The notes below the pieces were generated by a model. It saw only the letters and a program-made list of their open reading frames with translations, ran no database searches and had not been told where the DNA came from. Shown here one piece after another: positions 22,097 to 32,177 of a stretch of DNA of 64,000 nucleotides. The translations under genes were made by a program, and so were the position numbers. Source of the stretch: Nothophaeocryptopus gaeumannii (lineage: Eukaryota > Ascomycota > Dothideomycetes > Mycosphaerellales > Mycosphaerellaceae); NCBI GenBank assembly GCA_031771865.1, contig JASISA010000042.1, forward strand, positions 1,419,501-1,483,500, given 5' to 3'. Position 1 is the stretch's first letter; every line of letters starts with the position of its first letter.

Positions 22097-23985
22097 ATGG
22101 CACCAACATACGGAGCCAAGATCATTGCCCGGGCACTTCACGATCTCGGTGTGAAGGTGATTTTCGGACTTCCTGGACTTCCTTGCACAGATATTGGACA
22201 GGAGGGACTTTACTTGGGTATTCGATTCATCAGCTTCCGAAATGAACAAGCAGCAGTCTACGCTGCCACAGCCTATGGATACCTCACGGGAACACCTGGA
22301 GTTTGTATTTCGGTCGGAGGACCTGGTGTCTTCCATGTGATGGCTGGTGTATGTGGCAATGGTCGATGTTTGGGACTTTGAGATTAAATGCTAATGATGA
22401 GATAGATCCCACACGCAATGGCCAACTCATGGCCACTCCTGGTCCTCTCCGGTTCGAGCGAAGTACACAATGGCGGCAAGGAAGCTTTCCAAGAGGTCGA
22501 TGCTATTTCCCTCCTCAGACCTCATGCCAAATTCGTTGGTAGACCGCACGCAGCAAGTGCGATTCCAAAGTACATCAAGGACGGTTACCGAGCTGCGATG
22601 TTTGGACGACCTGGAGCTTCTTTCATTGATCTACCTGCGAATTTGATTCTTGGCCATCACGAAGTTGAGAGGAATCAGCTTCAGCCATATGCTGGACCTC
22701 CTTTGTCAGTCGCACCCGACTACAAAATCAAGGAAGTCGTGAATGCTATCCAATTGGCAAAGGCGCCTCTCGTGGTGTTTGGCAAAGGTGTTGCATATGC
22801 TCGTGCTGAGGAACAGATCAAAGCTCTTGTCGGCCGAACTGGTATCCCATTCGTACCTACACCGATGGGCAAGGGTGTCATCGCCGACTCAGATCCCAAC
22901 AACTATTCCGCATCCAGATCAACAGCTTTGAAAGAGGCCGATGTTGTCCTAGTCCTTGGCGCGAGGCTCAACTGGATTCTGTCATTCGGATTGCCACCGA
23001 AATGGAGACCGGACGTAAAGATTATCCAAGTCGACATTGCCGCGGATGAGCTCGGCAAGAACGGTGGTGACCCCTACCTGAGTCTAGTCGGTGACGTTGG
23101 CCTCGTCGTAGAGCAAATAAGCAATGCTCTGGGCAACTGGAGATGGCAAAGCCAAGGAACTGATTTCCTCCGAAAGCTTCAATCTACCAAGTCACGAAAT
23201 GAGGAGAAGGCAGCAAAGAAAGCAGCAAACAAGAAAGACCCTATGCCATTTGAATACGCTTACGACATTATCAAGAACACCCTCAACGGCCTATCAGACC
23301 CCAAGAACGGCGACATCGTTTACTGCTCAGAGGGTGCGAACGCCATGGACATCGCTCGATCAATCTTCACAGTAGAGCACCCTCGGATAAGACTGGACGC
23401 TGGAACCTACGCCACCATGGGTGTAGGTCTCGGGTACGCAGTCGCAGCCTACACAGCCTACAACCTGACAGGCGAAGGCAAAGCCGGCAGCACAAACCAC
23501 AAGAAAGTCGTCTGCATAGAAGGAGACAGCGCTTTCGGTTTCTCGGGCATGGAAGTCGAAACAATGGCTCGTTTTCAAATGGACATTCTCGTCTTCGTAA
23601 TGAATAACTCCGGTCTGTACAGAGGTGACACCCCCGACGCGAAGACTTGGGAGGAGAAGCGAAAGAATACTGTTGCTGGTACGACGCAAGGCAAGGGTGG
23701 ACTCACGGCTTGGTCACTTGGATATCAGACGGCGTATGAAAAGGTGGCGGAGATGGCTGGTGGGATCGGAATTGCGGTAAGGACGGCGGACGAGTTGAGG
23801 AAGGCTACGGAGATTGGGTTCAAGGCGAAGGTGCCTGTGGTGGTCAATGTGATTATTGATCCGCAGTCGGATCTGCCTATGGTAAGTATAGTCTTCTTCG
23901 AAACCCGACCAGTGACAATGCTAATGGCGTGTAGGACTTCTCGTGGCTCGACATGGTCGAGAAGCAGGACCAAGCGAAATTGTAG
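22097..23985 (+). CDS. 2-hydroxyacyl-CoA lyase (HACL1/oxalyl-CoA decarboxylase family), peroxisomal
   Basis: Exons 22097-22348, 22406-23881 and 23935-23985 (introns 57 and 53 bp) give 592 aa, close to human HACL1 in length. It is thiamine-pyrophosphate dependent: the catalytic Glu lies in SFRNEQAAVYAATAYGYLTG, and the ThDP/Mg motif runs from EGDSAFGFSGMEVET to the conserved Asn pair in VFVMNNSG. Further HACL-type blocks are LVVFGKGVAYARAEE, TPMGKGVIAD and GARLNWILSFGLPPKW. The last exon encodes DFSWLDMVEKQDQAKL; the final AKL is a standard PTS1, so it should act in peroxisomes. It cleaves 2-hydroxyacyl-CoA to formyl-CoA and an aldehyde one carbon shorter (alpha-oxidation). Oxalyl-CoA decarboxylation is a possible alternative. 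The ligase gene just upstream is a plausible partner. Confidence 0.9.
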
Positions 23986-24386
23986 AAGGGCATTGATTGA
24001 TGATTGAAAGACGAAGGGCGAGTAGTGTATTTCGATTTTGGCATGTACGCATTTAACAGCGATTCAGATCACGATGAAATAGTAAACAGCGACAGTATCG
24101 AGCAGTACGACACAGCCCAGAAGAGCCTTTGTTGCTTGGAGTGTTCATGCCAGCCTCGCAAACAATACGAAGCACGCCTGAGGTTCTCTGGATGAGGCAA
24201 AATCAGCCAGAATTGACTTCGCTAGTTGGCCAGACCGAAACACAGTACCAATCACGAAAGCCACTCGAGTGCCGATCCCACGTCGTGCCTCGGCCGTGCC
24301 ATCTGAACAAAATCTTCACCTCTTCCACGAAAGAATGAGAGAACATTGAAAAATTGCCTTCTTAGATTAAATGAAAGACAACAAAA

Positions 24387-24976
24387 ATGCGTGGCCTCTC
24401 ACTCTTCATTTTGGCGCCTCTAGCCCTCGCGTCAACGATCCAAAAGCGAGCGACTGCCAACGATGTTAACAACGATATCACGGGTATCGACGTGGCTGTT
24501 CGAAGATTGACTGCCACGCTCAATGCATACCAGGGTGGTATTCAAGAGTAAGTCAAGAAGCCCTTCAAGTCCACTCTTGCTCCCCTGGAATTGACAACCT
24601 GCTCAGAGCCTCCCCAGTCTTCAACGCCTCCCTAGCAGTCCACGCCATAAATCGCAAAGGTTTCGCCGACGCCAACGCAGCTCCCGGTCCCTTCTCTTCT
24701 GCCGACTCTAAGAAGATTGTCGACAATGTTTCCAACAGCGTCGGCGTAAGCATTCCGGAGTCAGTGACTGTCATTGAGGCGAAGAAGCCCCTCTTCGATG
24801 CCGCGGAATTGTCAAGTTTGATTAAGGCGACTGTTGATCTATTGAAGAGCGATCATGAGACTTTCTCGTTGGCCGTGGGAGCAAAGTTGAGTGCGGATCA
24901 GGTTTTGGGAGGAGCGGCGGCGGCGGGGAAAATCGATGCTGTTTTGCAGGGGGCGAGTCTGTATTATACTGTATAG
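24387..24976 (+). CDS. HsbA-like (hydrophobic surface binding/cell wall galactomannoprotein) secreted protein
   Basis: Two exons (24387-24547, 24607-24976; 59-bp intron) give 176 aa. A signal peptide (LSLFILAPLALAS) is followed by a KR site, then helical sequence typical of the HsbA family: DVNNDITGIDVAVRRLTATL, NASLAVHAINRKGFADAN, ESVTVIEAKKPLFDAAEL and a C-terminal region rich in Ala/Gly. Family members are cell-wall or surface-bound and, in Aspergillus oryzae, HsbA binds hydrophobic surfaces and recruits cutinase. The frame is intact. The start is the second ATG (CAAAAATGCG); the one 16 bases upstream is out of frame. Confidence 0.82.
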
Positions 24977-25122
24977 GTGACGGGAGGGCTTGCTCGTCGA
25001 TTGAAGCTGAAGACAGAGGAATACTGGCCGAAGTTTTCGTACTGAATGCGAGGACTGGGATCGAGCCTCTTCTCCATTCACGACCTCGCAATACCTGCTA
25101 CTTCTCGATGAAGCTTGATCAT

Positions 25123-26046
25123 CTACTTATCAGAGTGGACAGTCCCTATGCTGATTTCTTGAAGTGCTTGAGCCGGTGTCGTCGTCGTCGTTGGTATATT
25201 TGGTCGATGACCTGCGGCGATCCTACGGATAACACCGAAACCCAACCAGCCTCGCACCGAATTGCTTCTCTCCCGAAAAACGTTATCCAACTCGCCCAGC
25301 GTCTGCACTGGCTGCCCTTCGACGAGCAGCGGGCTCAAGTGCTCCTCCAAGACACCTTGCCGAAATAAGTACGCCTGGAAGTCCATCAAGTTCATTCCAA
25401 TCAGCTTCCCATAAAGTAGGAGCCCATCATCCCGAGGTTCATCTGTGAAGCGACAGTCGAAGCTCATGGAACCTGGCAGGAGAAAGACGCGCCCTTGGTG
25501 TAGCGAAGGGCATGTCGAGGATGGAATGATCGGCACCCGATCAATGCCCTCCGTAGACGTCGGTATATCGTTCATTGCCACTCCCTCTCTCACGAGCAGC
25601 CTATGCTTATCTCGACGAGGTCCGTATTGCGATATAGCTCGGTCCCGCACCGCGCACAGGTGTGATTGACCATGAGATGATAGTGCTCGACTTTGTGGCC
25701 GCATTTCGTCTTTAAAGGCTCTGTGTTAATTTATAGCAAGTTAGCCAGGGGAGATTTAGCAAATTTTTCAGTGCTTCTTACCTTCACCGTTCTCTTCCCA
25801 AAACTTCTTTGCAACTTGATCGAGGAAGTTCTCTCAAGTAGCGAGATCATGAAATCGTAATTGCTGACTCTTGCGCTTTTCCGCCGCTGTCCTGGTCTCG
25901 GCTTTCCTGGTCTCGGCCTTCCTAATGTCTGCCACTGGGTAGCTCGCGTCTGGGCAGACCGCGCAAGGGAAGCAAGTGAGCATAACGGTGCCAGAAATCG
26001 TAGCGAACAAGTCGGTAGCAAGACTGTGGTCCATGTTAAGGCTCAT
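25123..26046 (-). pseudogene. Uncharacterised locus with Cys/His motif, frame broken
   Basis: Coding-like sequence appears in pieces. 26046-25837 reads MSLNMDHSLATDLFATISGT with CFPCAVC, then a TGA. The same frame resumes as ENFLDQVAKKFWEENGE and, across a likely 60-bp intron ending at about 25734, continues KTKCGHKVEHYHLMVNHTC then ARCGTELYRN. That is a CxH...CxxC pattern suggesting a small zinc site. A second frame (25704-25123) gives the protein-like FLLPGSMSFDCRFTDEPRDD and LVEGQPVQTLGELDNVF. I cannot join these without a frame break, so I call it a probable pseudogene or a badly resolved model. No family is recognised. Confidence 0.35.
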
Positions 26047-27421
26047 GGAAACGAGAGGCCAGAGATCGAAAGCGTACTGTTGAGGTATTCAAACTGTAAT
26101 TGGCTTGCATTTAGGTCTAACGAAACGTGAATGCTCGAGTCGTTCACGTGCTTCAGTAGTAATGCATATGGTTACGACCAGGACAAGCCGTAGCCCAGGC
26201 AGCTTGTGAATGCGACGTATCTAGCAGCGATTCCATCTTTTGCTCGTGGTTAAGACGTCACGCTGCTGAGCAGCTCCGTTTGCAGCCTGATCCCTGCAGG
26301 GTCTTGGCATTCATGTGAAAGCGTGTGACAGTTCAACCTCGTTTCAAGCACCCATCCGGCCCTCGCAGCTTTTCGAAGCCTACCTTATGTCTCCTATGCA
26401 TGGCGTCCCCAGAGTCTGAGACTCTCTTCGCTTCACCCAAGATCATCCATCAGCCCCTGCTCTCCCTCCTCCGTCACTGTCAGTGCTGGGAGTGGCAGAT
26501 GCAGCACATTCTCCACATACCACGTCACCGCCTTCTCAAATCCCTCCTGAGTGTACACGCACATGTCTCCGACCCAAAATCGGTCCAATTGCGTTCTGAT
26601 GTGAAGAAGCTCTGCGAGGCCTCTCAGCTCTTCCAAAATTTTCGAAATGTCCAGTTCGCTGGCTTCCACGATAATACTTTCATCTTGTTTGTTTATTGTG
26701 GAGCCATCATTAACTTCCCGTTTTGCTTTTGTTGATGTCCTTGTGCCGTCTTCTTCTCCTTCCATCATCGGCTCCTTGACATTGAACACCCCGTTCATGG
26801 CATGATCCTGATCGTCCTTCCCATGTTCTACCCTGAGAGGTGCTCCTTTGATGAACTGCTTGATCGAAACGGTGCGTAGTAGCGCGTGCTTGTCCCACGG
26901 GGAGAGGATGTCGACGTGGACTCCCTCGAGCTCGGCGACTTCTGAATAGCGGGCGAAACGGACGTGGAACAATGGCAGAATCTCCTGAAGATGGCTGGCT
27001 TGCTCATGGCATGAAGGCTCACACATGCAAGTAGTTGGTTTGAGGAGTCCTGAGGGAATGTTTAGCTCAAAGACAGTGCTGAAAACTTGAGTCGCAGTGG
27101 AAAATAGCACCTTTCCAGCAGGACGCACACCCTGTGGTTCTTGTAGTGTCGGTGAATTTGGGTCTTTAAGGGAGCGACATGACGCTTGCACTTCGAGTTA
27201 CGTCTTTGCTTCCTGCGCATAGAATATCCTACAAGGTGGGTGAAGGGCCTTAGTCGTCGAAATCCAGGTGCCAAGAAGCCCGTGCATGGTAGCCTTGAGT
27301 GAATGTGAAGTGAGAAGCTGCGCGATTCCAACGGCTGCTGCATCATCTGCGTACTCTGGAACAAGGGTCAAAGACACAGCAGTTGGAAGTCAGTCGGAAG
27401 GACCACCTCGTAACTACTTAC

Positions 27422-27514
27422 TTTTGGTTGATCCATCTACAACATTTTTCGACTCATGAAGCCCAGAAGTTCGTCCTCATCGGCAACGCAAGTCGACAAC
27501 CCGTCGAGAGCCCC
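27422..27514 (-). repeat. Exon-like unit, copy 2
   Basis: Minus-strand reading: GALDGLSTCVADEDELLGFM, then a TAG, then the GTAAGT donor. It resembles the unit at 27582-27675 along most of its length and ends in the same splice-donor context. Confidence 0.55.
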
Positions 27515-27581
27515 CAGTCATACACTTAAAACTTGCCGCAACCCGCCACCCACTCAAAAGATGAAAGCGTGAAGCACTTAC

Positions 27582-27675
27582 TTTTGTGCGTTTTATCTTC
27601 GCCGTTGAGTGAGTCACTGAAGCTCATGAGGTCGTCTTCAACGACGACGCCAGTCGAACATCCCTCGAAGTCGCC
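27582..27675 (-). repeat. Exon-like unit, copy 1
   Basis: Minus-strand reading: GDFEGCSTGVVVEDDLMSFS, then SLNGEDKTHK and a GTAAGT donor. It is similar to 27422-27514 with the shared pattern G...GxST.V...ED(D/E)L..F, and it is free of stops. Probably a tandem exon duplication. Confidence 0.55.
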
Positions 27676-27927
27676 CTGTCCATCGTGAGTTCGCTCGACT
27701 TATCGTCCCCGTCTTATCAATCGTCTCTGGATGAGCGACTGCCGCTTCGGCGTCTTGGTCAAAGGTCGAAAGAGGGGAGTCCAACTGCCGTCTGAGGCTT
27801 TCTATCTCGTGAAGCAGCTCGTCGTGTCGTTCTCGGTGTCATTGCATCAGCCAGGGACTTGACCATCAACATGCACATGTCATTTTAGACGTCAAGATCA
27901 CCGTAGACAATCGATACTCTTTGTCAC

Positions 27928-28581
27928 TCATATTACCGTCCAGATGAAAGCTGGTTCTATCGGTCTTAACAACTCTTTCGTTTGTCTCGCTTCGTTCGCC
28001 GGTTGAGCGCGGTTCGTTACCTGCTGCACACGTTGGCCTTCTTCACTCGTACGTCGCTGACTGTCAGAGTTTGCCACGGAAGCACTGTCCCCCAAAATCG
28101 TCAAGATTAATTCCGAAGCCGTGCTGCTGCTCTGCTGAACTTGCTGGTTGCCCGCAATAAGCGTCTCTGGCAAGCCGCGAGACCGCAATCTTTGAGATAA
28201 GTGTCCTCGGCAGAGCCCTCGTTGCGGTGGGGTATCTGACAAGATGTCGAAAGTCGGCGGTGACCTAGGCTCAGGTATGTCCGATGTGGATAAGCGAATG
28301 AGATTCCCTGATAGATGAGGTTGTCGCTGCGGCCTCCTGAGCGGTGGTTCACTGTGCAGGACCTTGCGACAAGTAGGGCATGTTCCCTTTTTTGGAACCA
28401 CGTCTTCGCGCACTTGATGCAGGAGGTTTGGCCACAATCAGTCTTGGACGGCTTGGTAAGATCTGTAGAAAGTTAGCACAAGTTCGTGAGAGTTATCCGC
28501 AGAAGGAGTACCATCATGGCAGGTTCGACATGTCTCGACTGTCATATGATCGAGATGTTCTTCCCCAGTCGGAGGTGGCAT
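27928..28581 (-). pseudogene. RING-finger gene with frameshift inside the RING
   Basis: Exon 1 (28581-28512) reads MPPPTGEEHLDHMTVETCRT followed by CHD. A 49-bp intron (28463-28511, GTACTC...CTACAG) leads to KPSKTDCGQTSCIKCAKTWF. At the T6 run 28388-28393 the frame is lost. One extra base would give the expected end of the RING, GTCPTCRKVL, which is found one frame away and continues as a Ser/Pro/Gln-rich tail to 27928. The usual metal-binding His is Gln here (CGQTSC). It lies 230 bp downstream of an intact RING gene of similar layout, on the same strand. It is likely a decayed tandem paralogue of an E3 ubiquitin ligase-like protein, or an intact gene with a sequencing error. Confidence 0.55.
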
Positions 28582-28812
28582 GATGTGGTTACGATTGTTT
28601 AGTTAGTGAGCTGTATGAGCGAGCGCCTTGAACGAGAAAGGATTACAGGAAGGTCTTATTACCCAAGAGGTCTCATGTGTGCCTAGGCCGCAGGCAAAGC
28701 ACCTGCTGTAGTGTGGGACATATGATCGAAAACAAATGTCTCAGGCCTAGCAAAGACTCAACCTATGATTCTGAACAAGCTTTTCAAAGACCGAGACACC
28801 AGACTCATACTA

Positions 28813-29238
28813 TCACCGATCTCTCGAAGTGCGAACACCAAGTTCTGCGTTGACGTTTCGAATCAGTGCGCCCAGCACCCGCCTGAGATCTTCATCTGCT
28901 TCCTGCCTCATCACACGTACTGCTCGCCACGCCTCATCATGTGTACTTGCCCGCACGAACTGCTCCAGAGCAGCCTCGAGGGCCTCCTCCCTGGTCATGT
29001 ACAGCTTTGTGCGGCAGATTGGACATGTGTTTGCTTGGTCGAACCATTTCTTGGCGCAGGGCATACAGCTTTGGTGGTTGCAGGAGGTCTTGAATGGAGT
29101 TCCGAGTTTAGAAAAGTCTGGTCAGCTCGTCGTATGATGTTTTCATGCTCGGAGCTATGTGCTCTCACTTTCAAAACAGATCGGACAGCTCTCTGGGAGC
29201 GTTTGGGCGAGGAAGTCAGTTTTTGTGGGCAGGGTCAT
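28813..29238 (-). CDS. Small RING-finger protein (E3 ubiquitin ligase-like)
   Basis: Exon 1 (29238-29169) encodes MTLPTKTDFLAQTLPESCPI and CFE. A short intron follows (donor GTGAGA at 29168; acceptor near 29119-29127, with 29127 keeping the frame). The second exon continues TPFKTSCNHQSCMPCAKKWF and NTCPICRTKLYMTREEALEA, completing a C-C-C-H-C-C-C-C type RING with normal spacing. The C-terminal half is helical and charged (VRVMRQEADEDLRRVLGALI). The protein is about 120 aa without signal peptide or TM. RING proteins of this kind recruit E2 enzymes; partners are unknown. It neighbours a broken RING gene, which suggests tandem duplication. Confidence 0.68.
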
Positions 29239-29782
29239 TGTGCATGGTGCTCTTGCGGTGTGTTCTTGGTTTCTTGGTCTACGCCGTTATAGGGATTAGA
29301 AAGAATGCTTTATGTATAAGAGACCTATATATACTCAGCATCACTGAGACACGTTGTAGCAGCGTAGCAGCGACTCACATGCGCTATATCTGTTTTCGAG
29401 TGCTGATGAAGCGTGGAGAGCTTGAGGATGGCGGAGGCAATTGTGTCTCCTCAGTCTGACGAGCCTCTTTGTGGAGATGTTTGGATGTTGGTGTATGTCA
29501 GTAGTCGAACCAAGAGTGAAGTAGAAGTGACGGAGGCACCAGCGCCGCAAATGCCGCCGTCACCCGGACCACGCCGCGGAAAACGGTTGCGTGTGAATCA
29601 AACGTCGGATGCCACCTGCACTTGCATGAACACACACAGCATGCTACTGCATCTCAAAAGGACAGGAGTGTGAAGGCTGAAACGGCGCTAAGGCAACGCA
29701 AGCGGCCCGTGCCTCTGCTGGTAAGTGAAGTGAAGTGAAGGCGAGCCCTCACACATACGCGCTCGTCTTGCGCACCACTCGT

Positions 29783-31188
29783 CTACATCTTACTCCCAAC
29801 ACTCCCAGCCGCACTCCTCTTCGCGACATTCCTGCTCGCACTCAACGCAAAACAAATATGATGACTCAAAGCCACAACGTCCCCCTCCTCATCCCAAACC
29901 ACCAACTCCAAATCATATCTCCCATCCTTAATAACCTTCGTCATCAACCTCATACCCAAAAACCTCGCCCCCTCCGCCGGAAGCGCCTTCTTAACATCCA
30001 AATTCAGCAACAACGTAGGATACCAAAATTGAATCTTCTTCTTCGTCACTCTTCTGAGCTCCTCCACATTCTGGTGATCCTGCAAGCGAGGGTCATACTG
30101 ATCTAAGCCGCCTAAGATATAAGATTCGAGAACTTGCGGGAACATATCCACCAAATACCCAAGCTTCTCATTCGTCCATGTCTTCCCTTCCTCCCGCAGA
30201 CAGACCCACATATCGTATATATTCTGCGCCGGTTGGCTGTTTCGAGGAAACCAGGATCGGATATGTGTGCAGGCTTTTCGAAATTCGGGGTTGGGCCATT
30301 GGCGAAGCTCTCTCCAGTTCGGGTCCGCGTCTGGATCTTGCAGCAGGAGATTGGGAGAGGTGAGGGTTAGCGGTAAGCGCTCGGGATGGGTTTCCCAGTT
30401 CGTGTTGAGAGTGACACCCTTTTCTTGGGAGAGGTTGGTATTGGTGATGTAGCTATAATGTCCCCGCGAAGGAGGGACGTGAGCATGTCGAAGTCGACGG
30501 TGGAGTGGTGGCGTTCCTCAGAGTGGATTGAATTGGCGTAGGAGGTATATGGAGATGTGGAGGTGGTTGTGGTGGATTTGTGGTGCGTGGAAGTGGAAGG
30601 GCTTGAAGACTTACCCAACAACTTCTTCACGCCCATCTTGAAAGAGCGAGACGTGGACAATTGATGTCTGTCTCCCGAGTTTGACATTCTTAACGATGAA
30701 TTTCGCTGGGCCAGTTTGTGTTCTCCTCAGAAAATCCAGATGAAGGGCCAAAGTGTGAGGTTGGTCTTGTTTATGTAGTCTAGTCTCGAAGTGCTTCTTG
30801 ACGACTTTCTGTTTTGTTCGGAACAAGTCGTGAGTATATATGCACATTGCCAGTTCGTGGGATGCTTGTTGGGAGTCACTTACTTGTATCGTTGCAGTGA
30901 CGTATCCACCGTGCGGGACTGCTTGCTGTCAGCATGTGATGCGATTGCACGAAGTAGGGCCGACAGGGTGTGTGGGAGAGGGGCGGAGCGGAATGGAAGA
31001 AGATTGGGTGGGAGCTTCTGGTCGGAGAGTGACGGGCTCTGGTCATCTTCTTGGCGAAAACATGCCTGATGGTAAGGGTAGGATACGAGTCGCATACCTG
31101 ATCCAATACACCAATCGTCTTTCAAGTCCGCGCTGTATGTATTCGAATCGATTTGTTTGACCGCAGTCGCTTCGTCGAATCCTGGCAT
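29783..31188 (-). CDS. Thioesterase-like (double hot-dog) protein
   Basis: Four exons (31188-31098, 30918-30884, 30808-30615, 30452-29783) with introns of 179, 75 and 162 bp give 329 aa, in frame throughout. The N-terminus MPGFDEATAVKQIDSNTYSA leads into DDWCIGSVPHGGYVTATI and DFLRRTQTGPAKFIVKNVKL then GRQTSIVHVSLFQDG, the pattern of the fungal thioesterase-like superfamily (acyl-CoA thioesterase, 4HBT_3-like). The second hot-dog half contains ESYILGGLDQYDPRLQD and RFLGMRLMTKVIKDGRYDLE. It would hydrolyse an acyl-CoA or act as a non-catalytic binder; substrate unknown. No targeting signal is evident. The 162-bp intron contains open sequence that mimics a separate start (MGVKKLLGK), which I reject because the spliced frame is continuous. 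Confidence 0.82.
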
Positions 31189-32177
31189 GACTGCGTGCTG
31201 TTCTCCCGGTCTTTATGCTGTATCTCGGATGCTGCCGGACTTCAGGAGTTTCAAATCAAATATCACAAGATGCTTGACTCCGCGTCAGCTGTATCGCTGT
31301 ATGTTGTGTTTGATTACTAGATTTGTTGAAGATCCATGGATGCTAAAGGGAAATGGAAGTCGTTCGTAATCGCCTGCCTCGGTAGGCTCATCCTCACTAG
31401 TGCCAAGACCTCGGTCTCGCTTTCCCCAAGAACCGCTCCGCTCCCGCCGCGAACTTCGCTTCACTTACGTCCCGTCTTCGCGAAGAGACAAATCCTGCGA
31501 TTGTTCATCGTCAGCTCAGAAAGCCATCCTCATAGTCAGCAGATTGCTTCGAGAACCGCTACTCCAACCAAACCGGCTTCCCCATCTTGGAGAGCGTGGA
31601 GAGGAAAGTGGAGACGCATTCAACGGCGGAGAAGCGAAGTTTCGCCGTGAGAAGGTGACGTCGGCCGTGAGATTCCTTGTTCGGTGGCCCTACATCAGTG
31701 GGATGGTGATGACTGGTGGTACACGAGCGGCCACCACTGGAAGTCCTGCCAATACGTAGCCAATCCACCGACAGGACACGACAAGGCAGCGAGAAGAGGC
31801 CGCATCGCAAGTAAAAGCACGCTCTCTTCTACATACATGTATTGTTATGAGGGCATTGGCATAGCTTCCGACACCACAATCATGAAACTGGAATGAGAGA
31901 CAGCAAGGCTCCCCAGTCATCACACTTGAAACATCATTTCAGATTTGAACTCAATCTGCCTCGCGACTCGCCCATCGGATGCCTGATATCCGCGAAATCA
32001 TTCCAAGATCCTGAACACAGAGTCAATCCGAACATCTCTAGTTAGCACTGTGAGCTTTTGTATGTGGTATATTACACTCGCTGTTCCCTCCAGCAGCATG
32101 CTCCGGACGCCACGCTTCTCCCACAAATCAGAACAGAATATAGCCATGAAGTGCTCCCTGACAGCACAGTCGGCGCA
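31189..32177. other. Intergenic, no supported gene
   Basis: Contains the promoter of the thioesterase-like gene and the 3' flank of the ArfGAP gene. Frames of 60-120 codons are present on both strands but none is domain-like. Confidence 0.5.

Larger units (their letters stand above)
26433..27690 (-). pseudogene. Uncharacterised gene with duplicated exon-like unit and in-frame stops
   Basis: A long open stretch (27191-26433, 252 codons, no ATG at its start) reads TVFELNIPSGLLKPTTCMCE, ILPLFHVRFARYSEVAELEG, WDKHALLRTVSIKQFIKGAP and ends WYVENVLHLPLPALTVTEEG plus a few residues. Upstream in the same frame lies EYADDAAAVGIAQLLTSHSL up to a TAA just before 27194. An acceptor CTTGTTCCAG precedes that exon, and a GTAAGT donor lies before it at about 27421. 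Further upstream, two related exon-like units occur, each ending in AAAAGTAAGT. Two stops (the TAA, and a TAG in the second unit) break an otherwise coherent protein. No domain is recognised. Confidence 0.4.

Noticed and set aside
30367..30687. Apparent separate protein beginning MGVKKLLGK, suggesting a frameshift in the thioesterase gene
   Set aside because: Most of it is a 162-bp intron (30453-30614). Correct splicing gives one continuous 329-aa frame.
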